A stretch of DNA of 37,048 nt from Alphaproteobacteria bacterium (GTDB taxonomy: Bacteria; Pseudomonadota; Alphaproteobacteria; Rhizobiales; OSC116). Position 1 is the stretch's first letter; each line of letters starts with the position of its first letter. The position numbers were made by a program, and so were the translations under genes. The notes beneath the pieces were generated by a model. It was not told the DNA's origin. It worked only from the letters and a program-made list of their open reading frames with translations, and did not search any database. Below are positions 15,994 through 24,517 of the stretch, piece after piece. The DNA lies in NCBI GenBank assembly GCA_002400495.2, contig NVQL02000043.1, forward strand, positions 1-37,048, in the 5' to 3' direction.

Positions 15994-17416
15994 AAAACTA
16001 AAATTCTATATAGACGGCCAATGGGTTTCACCACAAGTGAAAAACGATTTCGAGGTCATCAACCCCGCAAACGAAGAGGTCTGCGCCACTATATCCTTGG
16101 GCGATCAAGCCGATACAGATGCAGCCGTTGCCGCCGCCAACAAAGCTTTCCCATCATGGTCAACCACCCCACATGAAGAACGCATTAAACTCATCGAAAA
16201 ACTATCCGACATTTACGAAGCTAGACGCGCCGAAATGGGCGAAATGATCAGCATAGAAATGGGTGCGCCTATCGATCTTGCCATGGGCGCGCAATCAGGC
16301 TGCGGCACAGGCCACATTGCCGATTTCCTAGTCGATCTCAAAAAAATAAAATTCGAACGCATGCTAGGCGACCACGCCCCCAACGATAGAATTTTCATGG
16401 AAGCCATCGGCGTCTGCGGCCTCATCACCCCATGGAACTGGCCAATGAACCAAGTCACCCTCAAAGTCATCCCCGCCATCGCAGTCGGCTGCACAGTCGT
16501 CCTAAAACCCTCAGAAATCGCCCCGCTATCTTCTCTACTATTCGCAGAAATGATGGACGAAGCAGGTTTCCCTAAAGGCGTATTCAACCTAGTCAATGGC
16601 GATGGCGTCGGTGTCGGCTCGCAACTCTCATCACATAAAGACATAGAAATGATCAGCTTCACGGGTTCATCCCGCGCAGGCGTCCTCATCTCACAAGCCG
16701 CCGCCCCGACCATTAAACGCGTATCACTAGAGCTAGGCGGCAAAGGCGCAAACGTCATCTTCGATGATGCCGACGACCAAGCCGTGCAACGCGGTGTCGC
16801 CCATTGCTTCAACAATAGCGGCCAATCCTGCAACGCCCCAACCCGCATGCTAGTCCAACGCGGCAGATATGACGAAGCCGTCAAGCAAGCCACAGAATAC
16901 GCGCAAAATACGCCCGTCAAACTATCATCAGAAAATGGCACCCATATAGGCCCCGTCGTATCAGAAGTGCAATATGACAAAATCCAAGGCATGATCGAAG
17001 CAGGCATCAACGAAGGCGCCAAACTCGTCGCAGGCGGCCTCGGTCGTCCTCAAGGCCTCAACCGCGGCTACTACATCCGCCCCACCATCTTTGCCGATGT
17101 CAGCAATGACATGCGCATCGCCCAAGAAGAAATTTTCGGCCCCGTTCTCTCCATCATCCCGTTCGATGACGAAGAAGACGCCATCCAAATCGCCAACGAT
17201 TCTCCCTACGGCCTCACCCATTACGTGCAAACCCAAGACAAACAAAAAGCCCACCGTATGGCCAAAGCCCTACGTGCAGGCATGGTCGAAATTAACGGCC
17301 ATTCACGCGGCGCAGGCGCACCCTTCGGCGGCTATAAACAATCAGGCAATGGCCGCGAAGCAGGCATCTGGGGTATTGACGATTTCCTAGAAGTCAAATC
17401 CGTCTCAGGCTGGTAA
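15986..17416 (+). CDS. NAD(P)-dependent aldehyde dehydrogenase of the polyamine pathway
   Basis: 476 aa, full length. Seen: LITPWNWPMNQ and VVLKPSE for cofactor binding, FTGSSRAG, the general base Glu249 in LELGGKGANV, the nucleophile Cys282 in NNSGQSCNAPTR, and EEIFGPVLSI near the C-terminus. In this operon it probably oxidises gamma-glutamyl-gamma-aminobutyraldehyde (PuuC role) or 4-aminobutyraldehyde. The sequence also resembles broad-range aldehyde dehydrogenases, so the substrate is contextual. It ends one base before the stop of the convergent acyl-CoA dehydrogenase gene, with no terminator between. Confidence 0.85.
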   Translation: MLEKLKFYIDGQWVSPQVKNDFEVINPANEEVCATISLGDQADTDAAVAAANKAFPSWSTTPHEERIKLIEKLSDIYEARRAEMGEMISIEMGAPIDLAMGAQSGCGTGHIADFLVDLKKIKFERMLGDHAPNDRIFMEAIGVCGLITPWNWPMNQVTLKVIPAIAVGCTVVLKPSEIAPLSSLLFAEMMDEAGFPKGVFNLVNGDGVGVGSQLSSHKDIEMISFTGSSRAGVLISQAAAPTIKRVSLELGGKGANVIFDDADDQAVQRGVAHCFNNSGQSCNAPTRMLVQRGRYDEAVKQATEYAQNTPVKLSSENGTHIGPVVSEVQYDKIQGMIEAGINEGAKLVAGGLGRPQGLNRGYYIRPTIFADVSNDMRIAQEEIFGPVLSIIPFDDEEDAIQIANDSPYGLTHYVQTQDKQKAHRMAKALRAGMVEINGHSRGAGAPFGGYKQSGNGREAGIWGIDDFLEVKSVSGW

Positions 17417-17417
17417 T

Positions 17418-18995
17418 TTAAAAGGTTGACCAGTATTTAGCATCTCTTGGCACAGTGCTAAATACATGGTCAGCCAATTTTTTCAACCGCTCTGGCTCAG
17501 CCGATTTATCCGCCACAGCCAAAATCTTCACCCAAACAGCCTGATAGGTCAACAAACCTGTCAGCTTCATAAAAGCAGTCGCCAATTCTGGCGCAGCCAA
17601 TACTCTATCTCGCATGTCCTGCCACAACTTCAATGTCACAAGCAGTTCATCCGAACCAACATCCAAAATCATCTGCTCAAACGCATCAGCCGCCGCACCA
17701 TTTTTATGCCGCAAAAGCCGCGTCGCCAACCCAATGGCATGGACGCTATTCGTCCCCTCATAAATGCTAGTGATCCGCGCATCTCGCAAAGTCTGCTCAA
17801 TCCGATATTCATGCAGATAGCCATAACCACCTAATATCTGAATGCCCATATCAGCCGATTTTATCCCCGCCTCACTACAAAACACTTTACAAATAGGCGT
17901 CAAAAAATCCACCAAATCATCATTCTCACCAGTCTCCAACAATACAAGCGTCATTTGGCACATAGCCCGCCCACCAATCGCCAAAGCCTGCTGCTCATTC
18001 AACATATTTTTCACATCATAATGCTGCTCAATCACGACCTGCTCGCCACCACCAACAAGCCGCCCCTGCACCCGTTCGGCCGCATAGGCCTGCGCAATAT
18101 CGCCCGCCCGCGCCGCATGCGCCACACCCTGTAACCCAACATCCAACCGCGCATGGTTCATAAGCGTAAACATGGCTTTCAAGCCCTGCCCCAACTCTCC
18201 AATCAACTCAGCCTCCGCCGCATCAAATGACAACTGACAAGTCGGCGATCCATGCAACCCCATCTTCTCCTCAATCCGATCCACAGTAACCGCATTCACC
18301 GCACCACCATCTAAATGCGACCGACACAAAAACAAACTCAGCCCACGCACGCCTTCATCCAAGCCACCCGTACGCGCCAGAACCAAATGCAATATATGCG
18401 CCGATAAATCCTGCCCCCCACCCGATATAAATATTTTGTCACCACTAATCCGCCAAACACCAGCAGCCTCAACCGCCTTGGTTCGAATGCCCGATAAATC
18501 AGACCCCGCCCCCGCCTCAGTCATGCACATAGTCGCCAACCAATCACCAGATGCCAACAACGGAATATATTTTTCCCTCTGCGCCTCACTACCAAAATTC
18601 TTCAGCACCCGCACCGCGCCAGGTATCAACCCAACAATCATCTGCAAACTATGGCAAGCCCCGGTAAAAATCTCACTCACCGCACCCAAAACAGGCGCAG
18701 GCAAATCCTGCCCGTCATATTTCTCTGGTATCGATAACCCATTCCACCCCTGCTCAACATACCCTCGATAGGCAGTCTTAAACCCCGCAGGCACAATCAC
18801 TTGCCCGTCCACAACACGGCACCCCTCAAGGTCTGCCGCCTCATCCACAGGCGCAATCTCGCCTTGCGCAAACCCTGCAAAATGCTGCACAATCTCCCGC
18901 ACCAAATCGGCGTCCCAGCCGTCAATCCGCCCAGCATCCGCAACAAATTCTAAGCTGAAGATAATATCCTCAACAGGCGCTCTAAACTCACTCAT
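17418..18995 (-). CDS. Acyl-CoA dehydrogenase with extra N-terminal domain
   Basis: 525 aa FAD enzyme. The first 40 residues (PVEDIIFSLEFV...) are the N-terminal cap of the long AidB/DmdC-like group. FAD and substrate motifs follow: MTEAGAGSDLSGIRTKA (158-174), KIFISGGGQDL, EKMGLHGSPTCQL, and ILGGYGYLHEYRIEQTLRDA. The catalytic base is Glu413 in IYEGTNSVHAIG. DmdC-type relatives usually approach 590 aa, so the C-terminal region is short. It is last in the TRAP transporter operon. In the phenylpropanoid model it would desaturate a saturated aryl-propanoyl-CoA to the enoyl-CoA. A DMSP-type or other substrate is not excluded. Confidence 0.82.
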   Translation of the reverse strand: MSEFRAPVEDIIFSLEFVADAGRIDGWDADLVREIVQHFAGFAQGEIAPVDEAADLEGCRVVDGQVIVPAGFKTAYRGYVEQGWNGLSIPEKYDGQDLPAPVLGAVSEIFTGACHSLQMIVGLIPGAVRVLKNFGSEAQREKYIPLLASGDWLATMCMTEAGAGSDLSGIRTKAVEAAGVWRISGDKIFISGGGQDLSAHILHLVLARTGGLDEGVRGLSLFLCRSHLDGGAVNAVTVDRIEEKMGLHGSPTCQLSFDAAEAELIGELGQGLKAMFTLMNHARLDVGLQGVAHAARAGDIAQAYAAERVQGRLVGGGEQVVIEQHYDVKNMLNEQQALAIGGRAMCQMTLVLLETGENDDLVDFLTPICKVFCSEAGIKSADMGIQILGGYGYLHEYRIEQTLRDARITSIYEGTNSVHAIGLATRLLRHKNGAAADAFEQMILDVGSDELLVTLKLWQDMRDRVLAAPELATAFMKLTGLLTYQAVWVKILAVADKSAEPERLKKLADHVFSTVPRDAKYWSTF

Positions 18996-19006
18996 ATTTT
19001 TATCTC

Positions 19007-20308
19007 TTATAATTTATTCGGCAAATACAACACAATGTCAGGAAACACAATGATCAAAGCCACAAGAAACATGTCAACAATGATAAACGGCATCACCCCT
19101 TTAAACACGTCGCCAAGCGATACATATTTAGAGGCCACATTTTTAATGATAAATACATTCATCCCAAGCGGCGGCGTGATCATCCCGACCTCAAGCAATT
19201 TCACCAAAAACACCCCAAACCAAACAATGCTAATGCCTTCTGCTTGTAACAATGGCAACAATATCGGCAACGTAATCAACATGGCGCCAAACGGCTCCAA
19301 AAACATACCCAATATCAAATATAGGATCACAATCACAAATAACAGCTGATAATAGTTCAATTCCATGCCAATCATCAGATTGTTAATCGCTCCGCCAACA
19401 CCACTCAAACCCACAAATTTGGTAAACATCACCGCACCAACACCAATGATAAACAAAGACGCCGTGGTGCTTAATGTCTCAAGCACAGATTGATACAATT
19501 GCTGCCAATTTAACCTTCCAGACAAAGCCGAAATCACAATCGCCCCCATCGCGCCAACCGCGCCAGCCTCAGTGGCCGTAAAAATTCCACTGAACATACC
19601 ACCAAATATAATGGTAATCAGCGCCAGTAAAGGCCAAATCTGAATAAGCACATCACGACCATTTAAATCATCAATGCCCTGCGTAACTGGCGGAATGATA
19701 TCAGGCCGAAACCGCGCCACACCCAAAACCAACAGGCTATAGGCAACAGCAGTCAATATCCCAATCGATATCCCGCCCATAAATACTTTCAGTACCGATG
19801 TTTCCGTAAACACCCCAAAAATAATCATCAAAATCGATGGCGGTATCAACGCCCCGATGGTGCCACCCGCGGCCAAAATGCCCGAAGCAAAACTGGGCTT
19901 ATACCCAGCTTTAATCATTTCAGGTATCGCAATGCGCCCCATAGCCGCCGCAGTCGCAAGGCTAGAGCCAGAAACCGAAGCAAACCCCGTACAAGCAAAA
20001 ATGCTCGATATACCCAGCCCACCAGGTATGCGCCTAAACACAAGTTTAGCCGCATCAAATAAACTGCCCGTCAGTCCAGAATGAAACGCAACGTAGCCCA
20101 TTAATAAAAACATCGGCACTGCCGACAAAGTCCAACTGGCAATAAACTCATAAGGAGTGGAAGTTAAAATACCAATGGCTGGCTCAATGCCAATCATCAA
20201 ATAAACCCCACCAAACGAAACCAATATCAGCGAAATGGCGACAGGCACTTGCAAAGCCAGCAATATCAACAGCACTGCTATACCCAAAAATCCAGTGGCA
20301 ACACTCAT
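19007..20308 (-). CDS. dctM: TRAP transporter large permease (DctM)
   Basis: 433 aa with 12 or more hydrophobic segments, the length and pattern of DctM subunits. Seen: MFLLMGYVAFHSGLTGSLFDA, GFASVSGSSLATAAAMGRIA and GTIGALIPPSILMIIFGV, all strongly conserved in the family, and GMITPPLGMNVFIIK near the end. It forms the sodium-coupled channel with DctQ. ATGA overlap with dctQ; 11 bases separate it from the acyl-CoA dehydrogenase gene. Confidence 0.9.
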   Translation of the reverse strand: MSVATGFLGIAVLLILLALQVPVAISLILVSFGGVYLMIGIEPAIGILTSTPYEFIASWTLSAVPMFLLMGYVAFHSGLTGSLFDAAKLVFRRIPGGLGISSIFACTGFASVSGSSLATAAAMGRIAIPEMIKAGYKPSFASGILAAGGTIGALIPPSILMIIFGVFTETSVLKVFMGGISIGILTAVAYSLLVLGVARFRPDIIPPVTQGIDDLNGRDVLIQIWPLLALITIIFGGMFSGIFTATEAGAVGAMGAIVISALSGRLNWQQLYQSVLETLSTTASLFIIGVGAVMFTKFVGLSGVGGAINNLMIGMELNYYQLLFVIVILYLILGMFLEPFGAMLITLPILLPLLQAEGISIVWFGVFLVKLLEVGMITPPLGMNVFIIKNVASKYVSLGDVFKGVMPFIIVDMFLVALIIVFPDIVLYLPNKL

Positions 20309-20829
20309 AAAGCCATTCCTTGTTCACTATCTGATTCATCATTTGGCGAAATGTAAAAATAAATGCGCAGTAAAACCACAAAACAGGCCACGCCAAAAGC
20401 TATCGGTAAAATAAAATAACTCGGCCAAATCGGTATCACCACACCAAGGGAGACTTGATAGCTGCCAACTTTAAATTCAGACATGGCTATAATCCAAGTG
20501 TGAATGGCCAAAAAGCCATAAACCGCCGCAATCAATAAATCTATGAGAATGGTTTTTATTTTTAATATTTTGCCTTTAAACAGGCCAGACAAAACCTCAA
20601 CACTAATCATATCACCGCGTAATTCCGACCATCCAAGCGGAAAAAACGCAATCATCACCATGTAATAATGCGACACAACCAACACAGTTGCAGGTGGTGG
20701 AAAGCCAAACACTTGGCGCAAAACAACATCAGCGGTGACGTGCAATAACATTAAAAAAATGCCCAACCCACCTATCAAGCTAAAAATGCTCGTCGCGCGC
20801 TCGACAAATTTCTTCAAAAAATCATGCAT
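20305..20829 (-). CDS. dctQ: TRAP transporter small permease (DctQ)
   Basis: 174 aa with four hydrophobic segments (for example GGLGIFLMLLHVTADVVLR near the N-terminus and WPSYFILPIAFGVACFVVLL near the end), the usual DctQ layout. I chose the ATG at 20829 giving MHDFLKKF; an upstream in-frame start would run into the hairpin at 20853-20871. Couples by ATGA to dctM. Confidence 0.86.
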   Translation of the reverse strand: MHDFLKKFVERATSIFSLIGGLGIFLMLLHVTADVVLRQVFGFPPPATVLVVSHYYMVMIAFFPLGWSELRGDMISVEVLSGLFKGKILKIKTILIDLLIAAVYGFLAIHTWIIAMSEFKVGSYQVSLGVVIPIWPSYFILPIAFGVACFVVLLRIYFYISPNDESDSEQGMAL

Positions 20830-20852
20830 AATATATTCCGAAAATAAACCGC

Positions 20853-20871
20853 GGGGTGGCAAAACCACCCC
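20853..20871 (-). terminator. Hairpin between dctP and dctQ
   Basis: On the minus strand GGGGTGG pairs with CCACCCC across a 5-base loop (TTTTG). A T-rich but interrupted tail follows (GCGGTTTATTTTC). It is probably a partial terminator or message stabiliser that lets the binding protein be made in excess over the permeases. Confidence 0.65.
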
Positions 20872-20897
20872 ACAGATAACTTTGTTATTTATAAAAG

Positions 20898-22016
20898 TTA
20901 CAGGCCGTAAGTTGCATAGTCAACTTTGTCCCAAACTTCTTCTTGCATGGCTTTGGCAATGGCAACTGGGTCATTACCAGTTTTGGCTACAATCGCAGTC
21001 CATTTATCAACCAAGGCAACAAATGTAGCGATTTTCGCATCACCATCTTTAATGCCATATTGGCTGTCAGCTAAGGCACCAAGGGCTTTAATGTCATCTT
21101 CAACAAATTTCGCTGTTAAATCAATCAAATCTTGGTCAGGCGTGATAAACTCAATACCCGCATCGACACCAGCTTGGTGCGCAACTGCAGGGCGTTCATA
21201 AGCCCAGTTTTGAGTAAATGTTGGGTTGGCACGGTTGGCCGCCCTGATCACACCTTTACGTTCTTCAACGCTCATATCTGCCCAAGAATCATTGCTGATA
21301 CTAAAGTTAGATGTGGCATGATATGTGCCCAATGTTAGCTCAGTGGCATATTTAACCAAATCAACCAAACGGTATGAAGTTAAATCAGCAACAGATGCCA
21401 TTGTGCCATCAATTGTGCCTTGCGAAATGGCTTCAAATGTAGAGCTCACAGGCATACCAACACCAGCAGCACCAGTATAATCAGCCCAACGTGCGAAAGG
21501 TGAACCACCAGAGCGCAAACGCATGCCCTTCATATCAGCAGCAGAACGAATTGGCTTCGTGGTCAGCAAGATATATGGGTCAGATGAACCAGAACCCGCA
21601 TAAACATTGCCCATAGCTTTAAATTCAGCCAAGCAATCACCACAATTGACCACATATTCAGTTAAGGCAGCGGCCATAACATGTGAATTTGTGCCCAAAA
21701 ATGCCAATTCACCCATCAACGCAGTGTTTGGCAGGTCAGCAGCATAATAAAGCGGCAATACATTACCAACTTGCACAATGTTAGATGCCAATGCAGCTTT
21801 CATATTCGGCACGTTGGCAACTTCAGTGCCCATAATCGTACCCGTAATAGCGCCATCAGTTTCTTCAGGCAGATATTTGACGAAATTGGTATACATAGGC
21901 GTATGAGCTGGATGCACATTCGGTGCGCCAGGGCCTAAGCGTAGGTCTTTCGCGCCAACAATTGAGGTGGTTGCCAATGCGGCCACCATACTCATTGCAA
22001 ATAGTGTTTTTTTCAT
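20898..22016 (-). CDS. dctP: TRAP transporter substrate-binding protein (DctP)
   Basis: 372 aa periplasmic receptor. A signal peptide (residues 1-22, cleavage near VGA-KD) is followed by the DctP fold. KGMRLRSGG holds the conserved arginine that anchors the ligand carboxylate, and STFEAISQGTIDGTMAS is the typical downstream segment. Two cysteines in VVNCGDCLAEF may form a disulfide, as in some aromatic-acid or amide TRAP receptors. GGGAG precedes the ATG. It is presumably specific for a carboxylated substrate; an aromatic acid is inferred from the catabolic genes around it. Confidence 0.87.
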   Translation of the reverse strand: MKKTLFAMSMVAALATTSIVGAKDLRLGPGAPNVHPAHTPMYTNFVKYLPEETDGAITGTIMGTEVANVPNMKAALASNIVQVGNVLPLYYAADLPNTALMGELAFLGTNSHVMAAALTEYVVNCGDCLAEFKAMGNVYAGSGSSDPYILLTTKPIRSAADMKGMRLRSGGSPFARWADYTGAAGVGMPVSSTFEAISQGTIDGTMASVADLTSYRLVDLVKYATELTLGTYHATSNFSISNDSWADMSVEERKGVIRAANRANPTFTQNWAYERPAVAHQAGVDAGIEFITPDQDLIDLTAKFVEDDIKALGALADSQYGIKDGDAKIATFVALVDKWTAIVAKTGNDPVAIAKAMQEEVWDKVDYATYGL

Positions 22017-22137
22017 TTTATTCTCCCAGTAATATAAAGCCGTTATGGCTTTATCTCTTCAGGCAACTCCCATTGCCTTGATCATTTATTTCTATGTCTC
22101 TCTGTGTTGCTTTACGCACTCTTATTGTTTTTAATTC
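22017..22137 (-). promoter_or_regulatory. dctP leader with two hairpins
   Basis: This 121-base gap between the amidohydrolase stop and the dctP start contains two inverted repeats. AGGCAA and TTGCCT form a stem at 22061-22078 around 6 bases. ATAAAGCC and GGCTTTAT form a perfect 8-bp stem at 22034-22054 around 5 bases. They may end or attenuate transcription from the upstream genes before dctP. I see no convincing promoter. Confidence 0.45.
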
Positions 22138-23007
22138 TTAAATTTTTAGCAATCTACGGGCATTCTCTTTCATCACCAGTGGCATCACCTCTGGCTTAAT
22201 GTCCAATTTGTTAAACTCTTCAATCCATCTGTCAGGCTTGATAACAGGCCAGTCAGAGCCAAATAATATTTTATGTTTTAAAATCGAATTGGTATAACGA
22301 ATTAAAATGTCAGGAAAATATTTCGGCGACCAACCAGATAAATCAATAAACACATTGGGCTTATGCGTGGCGATAGATAAAGCTTCATCCTGCCAAGGAA
22401 ATGATGGATGCGCCAAAATAATCGGCATATCAGGAAAATCCGCTGCTACATCATCAATATACATCGGGTTAGAATAAGCCAATTTCATGCCCATCCCCCC
22501 AGGCATACCAGCCCCAACACCCGTTTGCCCCGTATGAAACAAAACAGGTTTTCCCGTTTCAGCCATAGCTTCATATAGCGGATAAGCCATACGGTCATTC
22601 GGGTAAAACCCTTGCAATGTCGGGTGAAATTTAAAGCCTTGAATGCCATAATTTTCAACCATATTCAGCGCTTCGCGTGCGCCCAATTTGCCTTTGGCAG
22701 GGTCAATAGAGGCAAACGGAATCAATATATCTTTATGCTCAGCACAAAGTTCAGCCATTTCTTCATTCTTATAACGTCTAAAACCAGTTTCACGCTCAGC
22801 ATCAACCGCAAATATCACTGCTGCAATTTTGCGCTCACGGTAATAAGCGGCGGTTTCAGGAATGGTCGGCGGGTGCTTATAAGGCGCTTTAAAATAGGTG
22901 GTCATCGCCGCCTGAAAATCATCATAACCATCATCAGCATGCATCCCACACGATTCTTCAGCGTGAGTATGAAAATCAATTGCCACTAAACTGTCTACGT
23001 CCATCAT
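22138..23007 (-). CDS. Amidohydrolase (PF04909-type), candidate beta-ketoacyl-CoA hydrolase
   Basis: 289 aa TIM-barrel metal hydrolase. Metal-site motifs: DFHTHAEES with His13 and His15, FKFHPTLQGF, VLFHTGQTG, ILAHPSFPW, and the late Asp in LFGSDWPVI. I chose the ATG at 23007, which has GGGAG six bases upstream; the frame extends to 23052 but would overlap the MarR gene. Members of this family act as 4-hydroxyphenyl-beta-ketoacyl-CoA hydrolases in hydroxycinnamate beta-oxidation loci (CouO type). Ligase, crotonase, SDR and MarR genes here fit that role. A decarboxylase or lactonase activity is the main alternative. Confidence 0.75.
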   Translation of the reverse strand: MMDVDSLVAIDFHTHAEESCGMHADDGYDDFQAAMTTYFKAPYKHPPTIPETAAYYRERKIAAVIFAVDAERETGFRRYKNEEMAELCAEHKDILIPFASIDPAKGKLGAREALNMVENYGIQGFKFHPTLQGFYPNDRMAYPLYEAMAETGKPVLFHTGQTGVGAGMPGGMGMKLAYSNPMYIDDVAADFPDMPIILAHPSFPWQDEALSIATHKPNVFIDLSGWSPKYFPDILIRYTNSILKHKILFGSDWPVIKPDRWIEEFNKLDIKPEVMPLVMKENARRLLKI

Positions 23008-23036
23008 ATCTATCTCCCAAGCCTCAAAAGCTATGT

Positions 23037-23546
23037 CTATTCCTGCAACCAACCAGCCGCTTTGCGTAATAATTTTTCTAACTGTCTATATTCATCATCA
23101 TCTAACATCGAGAATATATCCGATTCAGCCGCCCTAAATTTCGGCGCATATTTAGTCACCATGGCTTGGCCTTCATCAGTCAATTCAAGCTCAACCGAGC
23201 GGCGGTTATTCAGCGGCACCACACGTTTAAGCAAACGGCGCAGTTCAAGCGCGTTGATCAACTTGGTCATGCTAGGCCATTTTACATGTAATGTGTCGGC
23301 CAATACGCCTTGGCGCAAACCGGGGTTTAAGCCAATGCAGCGCAAAATAGTAAATTCACCAATTGATATTTCACTGCCTTTTAAATGTTGATATAATTGC
23401 TCAAATATCGCCAATTCAGCAATCCGAATCGAAAAGCCAGCGGTTTTCTCAAGCCCGCACAAGCTGTCAATAATCTGCTGCTTGGTCACAGGCGCTCTTA
23501 CCTCGTCATCAAGTGCATTGTCAGTCTGAACATTTTTCGTCGCCAT
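23037..23546 (-). CDS. MarR-family transcriptional regulator
   Basis: 169 aa from the ATG at 23546 (AAGGA nine bases upstream; a longer frame begins at 23585). The winged-helix core reads SIGEFTILRCIGLNPGLRQG, then LADTLHVKWPSMTKLINALE, then a wing with RRLLKRVVPLNNRRSVELELTDEG in two parts. MarR repressors of hydroxycinnamate operons (CouR, FerC, HcaR types) are relieved by the aryl-enoyl-CoA. It lies between the crotonase and amidohydrolase genes in one operon, so it is probably autoregulated through the palindrome at 24435-24449. Confidence 0.83.
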   Translation of the reverse strand: MATKNVQTDNALDDEVRAPVTKQQIIDSLCGLEKTAGFSIRIAELAIFEQLYQHLKGSEISIGEFTILRCIGLNPGLRQGVLADTLHVKWPSMTKLINALELRRLLKRVVPLNNRRSVELELTDEGQAMVTKYAPKFRAAESDIFSMLDDDEYRQLEKLLRKAAGWLQE

Positions 23547-23562
23547 GATCACCATTCCTTGT

Positions 23563-24351
23563 TTAACTTTTGCCCTGTTTGTCATCAGGTATTGCCAAAC
23601 GTTCAGCCTTTTTGTCCAAAAACTCTTTCAGCCCTGCCTTGGCTTCTGGCGTGGTTTGGGTCAATGAAGCAATCATCGATTCAAAAAACAGGCCTTCGTC
23701 ATAACCAGAATCATGAATGCGCTGCAACGCATTGATGATGGCATAGTTAGATAATGGCGCATTTTTTGCAGCCTTCTGCGCCAATGTAAACGCCTTGTCA
23801 AAAGCGTCGCCCTCCTCGGTAATATAAGTCACCACACCATAATCTTCAGCTTCTTGCACGCTCAACACACGGCCTGTTAGCATCATGTCGGTCATCCGCG
23901 CCACGCCCATAATGCGGGTGATGTTCACAGATCCACCGCCACCAACAAAAATACCGCGCCGCCCTTCAGGCAATGCAAAAAACGCAGTCTCGTCAGCCAC
24001 ACGCACATGGCAAATTGAAGCCAGCTCTAATCCACCGCCAACAACCGCACCATGCAAAGCCGCAAAATAAGGTATCGCACCACGTTGAATGCGGCTGAAT
24101 ACAGCATGCCAAGCCCGCGAGCCATCAATGCCCTGCAAAGCCGTTTTGTCCAAATGCTCAGCCAAATCCAGCCCAGCACAAAAATGATCACCCTCGCCAA
24201 ATAATATTGCTGCCTTGGCTTCTTTGGCTGCACGATCAACCGCTTCGCCTAGCTCAATGAGCATGCTGTCAGACATTGCATTGCGTTTTTTAGGCCGTGT
24301 TAGTTTAATACAGGCAATGCCTTGTTTTAACTCATAACTTATGTCGCTCAT
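23563..24351 (-). CDS. Crotonase-family enoyl-CoA hydratase
   Basis: 262 aa. Seen: the oxyanion-hole segment FGEGDHFCAGLDLAEHL, GAVVGGGLELASICHVRVAD with the first catalytic Glu position, FFALPEGRRGIFVGGGGSV with the second, and MLTGRVLSVQEAEDYGVV. Both acid positions of enoyl-CoA hydratase appear kept. I chose the ATG at 24351 (GAGGA upstream). It probably hydrates a hydroxycinnamoyl-CoA. Whether it stops at the beta-hydroxyacyl-CoA or also performs the retro-aldol cleavage of Ech/FerB enzymes cannot be told, but the neighbouring SDR and hydrolase favour the former. Confidence 0.82.
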   Translation of the reverse strand: MSDISYELKQGIACIKLTRPKKRNAMSDSMLIELGEAVDRAAKEAKAAILFGEGDHFCAGLDLAEHLDKTALQGIDGSRAWHAVFSRIQRGAIPYFAALHGAVVGGGLELASICHVRVADETAFFALPEGRRGIFVGGGGSVNITRIMGVARMTDMMLTGRVLSVQEAEDYGVVTYITEEGDAFDKAFTLAQKAAKNAPLSNYAIINALQRIHDSGYDEGLFFESMIASLTQTTPEAKAGLKEFLDKKAERLAIPDDKQGKS

Positions 24352-24419
24352 TCGATTCCTCAAAATTTTGTTGACTTAAAATCTGTTGACAGACAAACTG
24401 TTTCCTTTTAAACAATTTA

Positions 24420-24470
24420 ACTATGAATAATGAAATTGATACTGTCAATAGTTTTTTTCTAGGCTATCAT
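24420..24470. promoter_or_regulatory. Divergent promoters with a shared MarR-like operator
   Basis: An inverted repeat ATTGA-TACTG-TCAAT (24435-24449) lies between the divergent crotonase and ligase genes. On the minus strand it contains a perfect TTGACA (24448-24443), followed after 17 bases by CATAGT (24425-24420). On the plus strand CTGTCA (24442-24447), 17 bases, TATCAT (24465-24470) is a possible promoter. A second TTGACAG half-site with symmetry (CTGT-TG-ACAG, 24383-24392) lies in the crotonase leader. One MarR dimer on the palindrome could repress both directions. Confidence 0.58.
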
Positions 24471-24517
24471 CAAATCATTACACAATTATTTAAATGGGCG
24501 AATGGGGAGCAAAGCTT

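Noticed and set aside
16213..17022. A 269-codon open frame on the minus strand
   Set aside because: It lies entirely inside the aldehyde dehydrogenase gene, has no recognisable domain, and its sequence follows from the strong codon bias of the opposite strand.
22034..22054. Strong terminator ending the crotonase-MarR-amidohydrolase message
   Set aside because: The 8-bp stem lacks a real U-run on the minus strand and lies in the dctP leader; I list it only as a leader hairpin.
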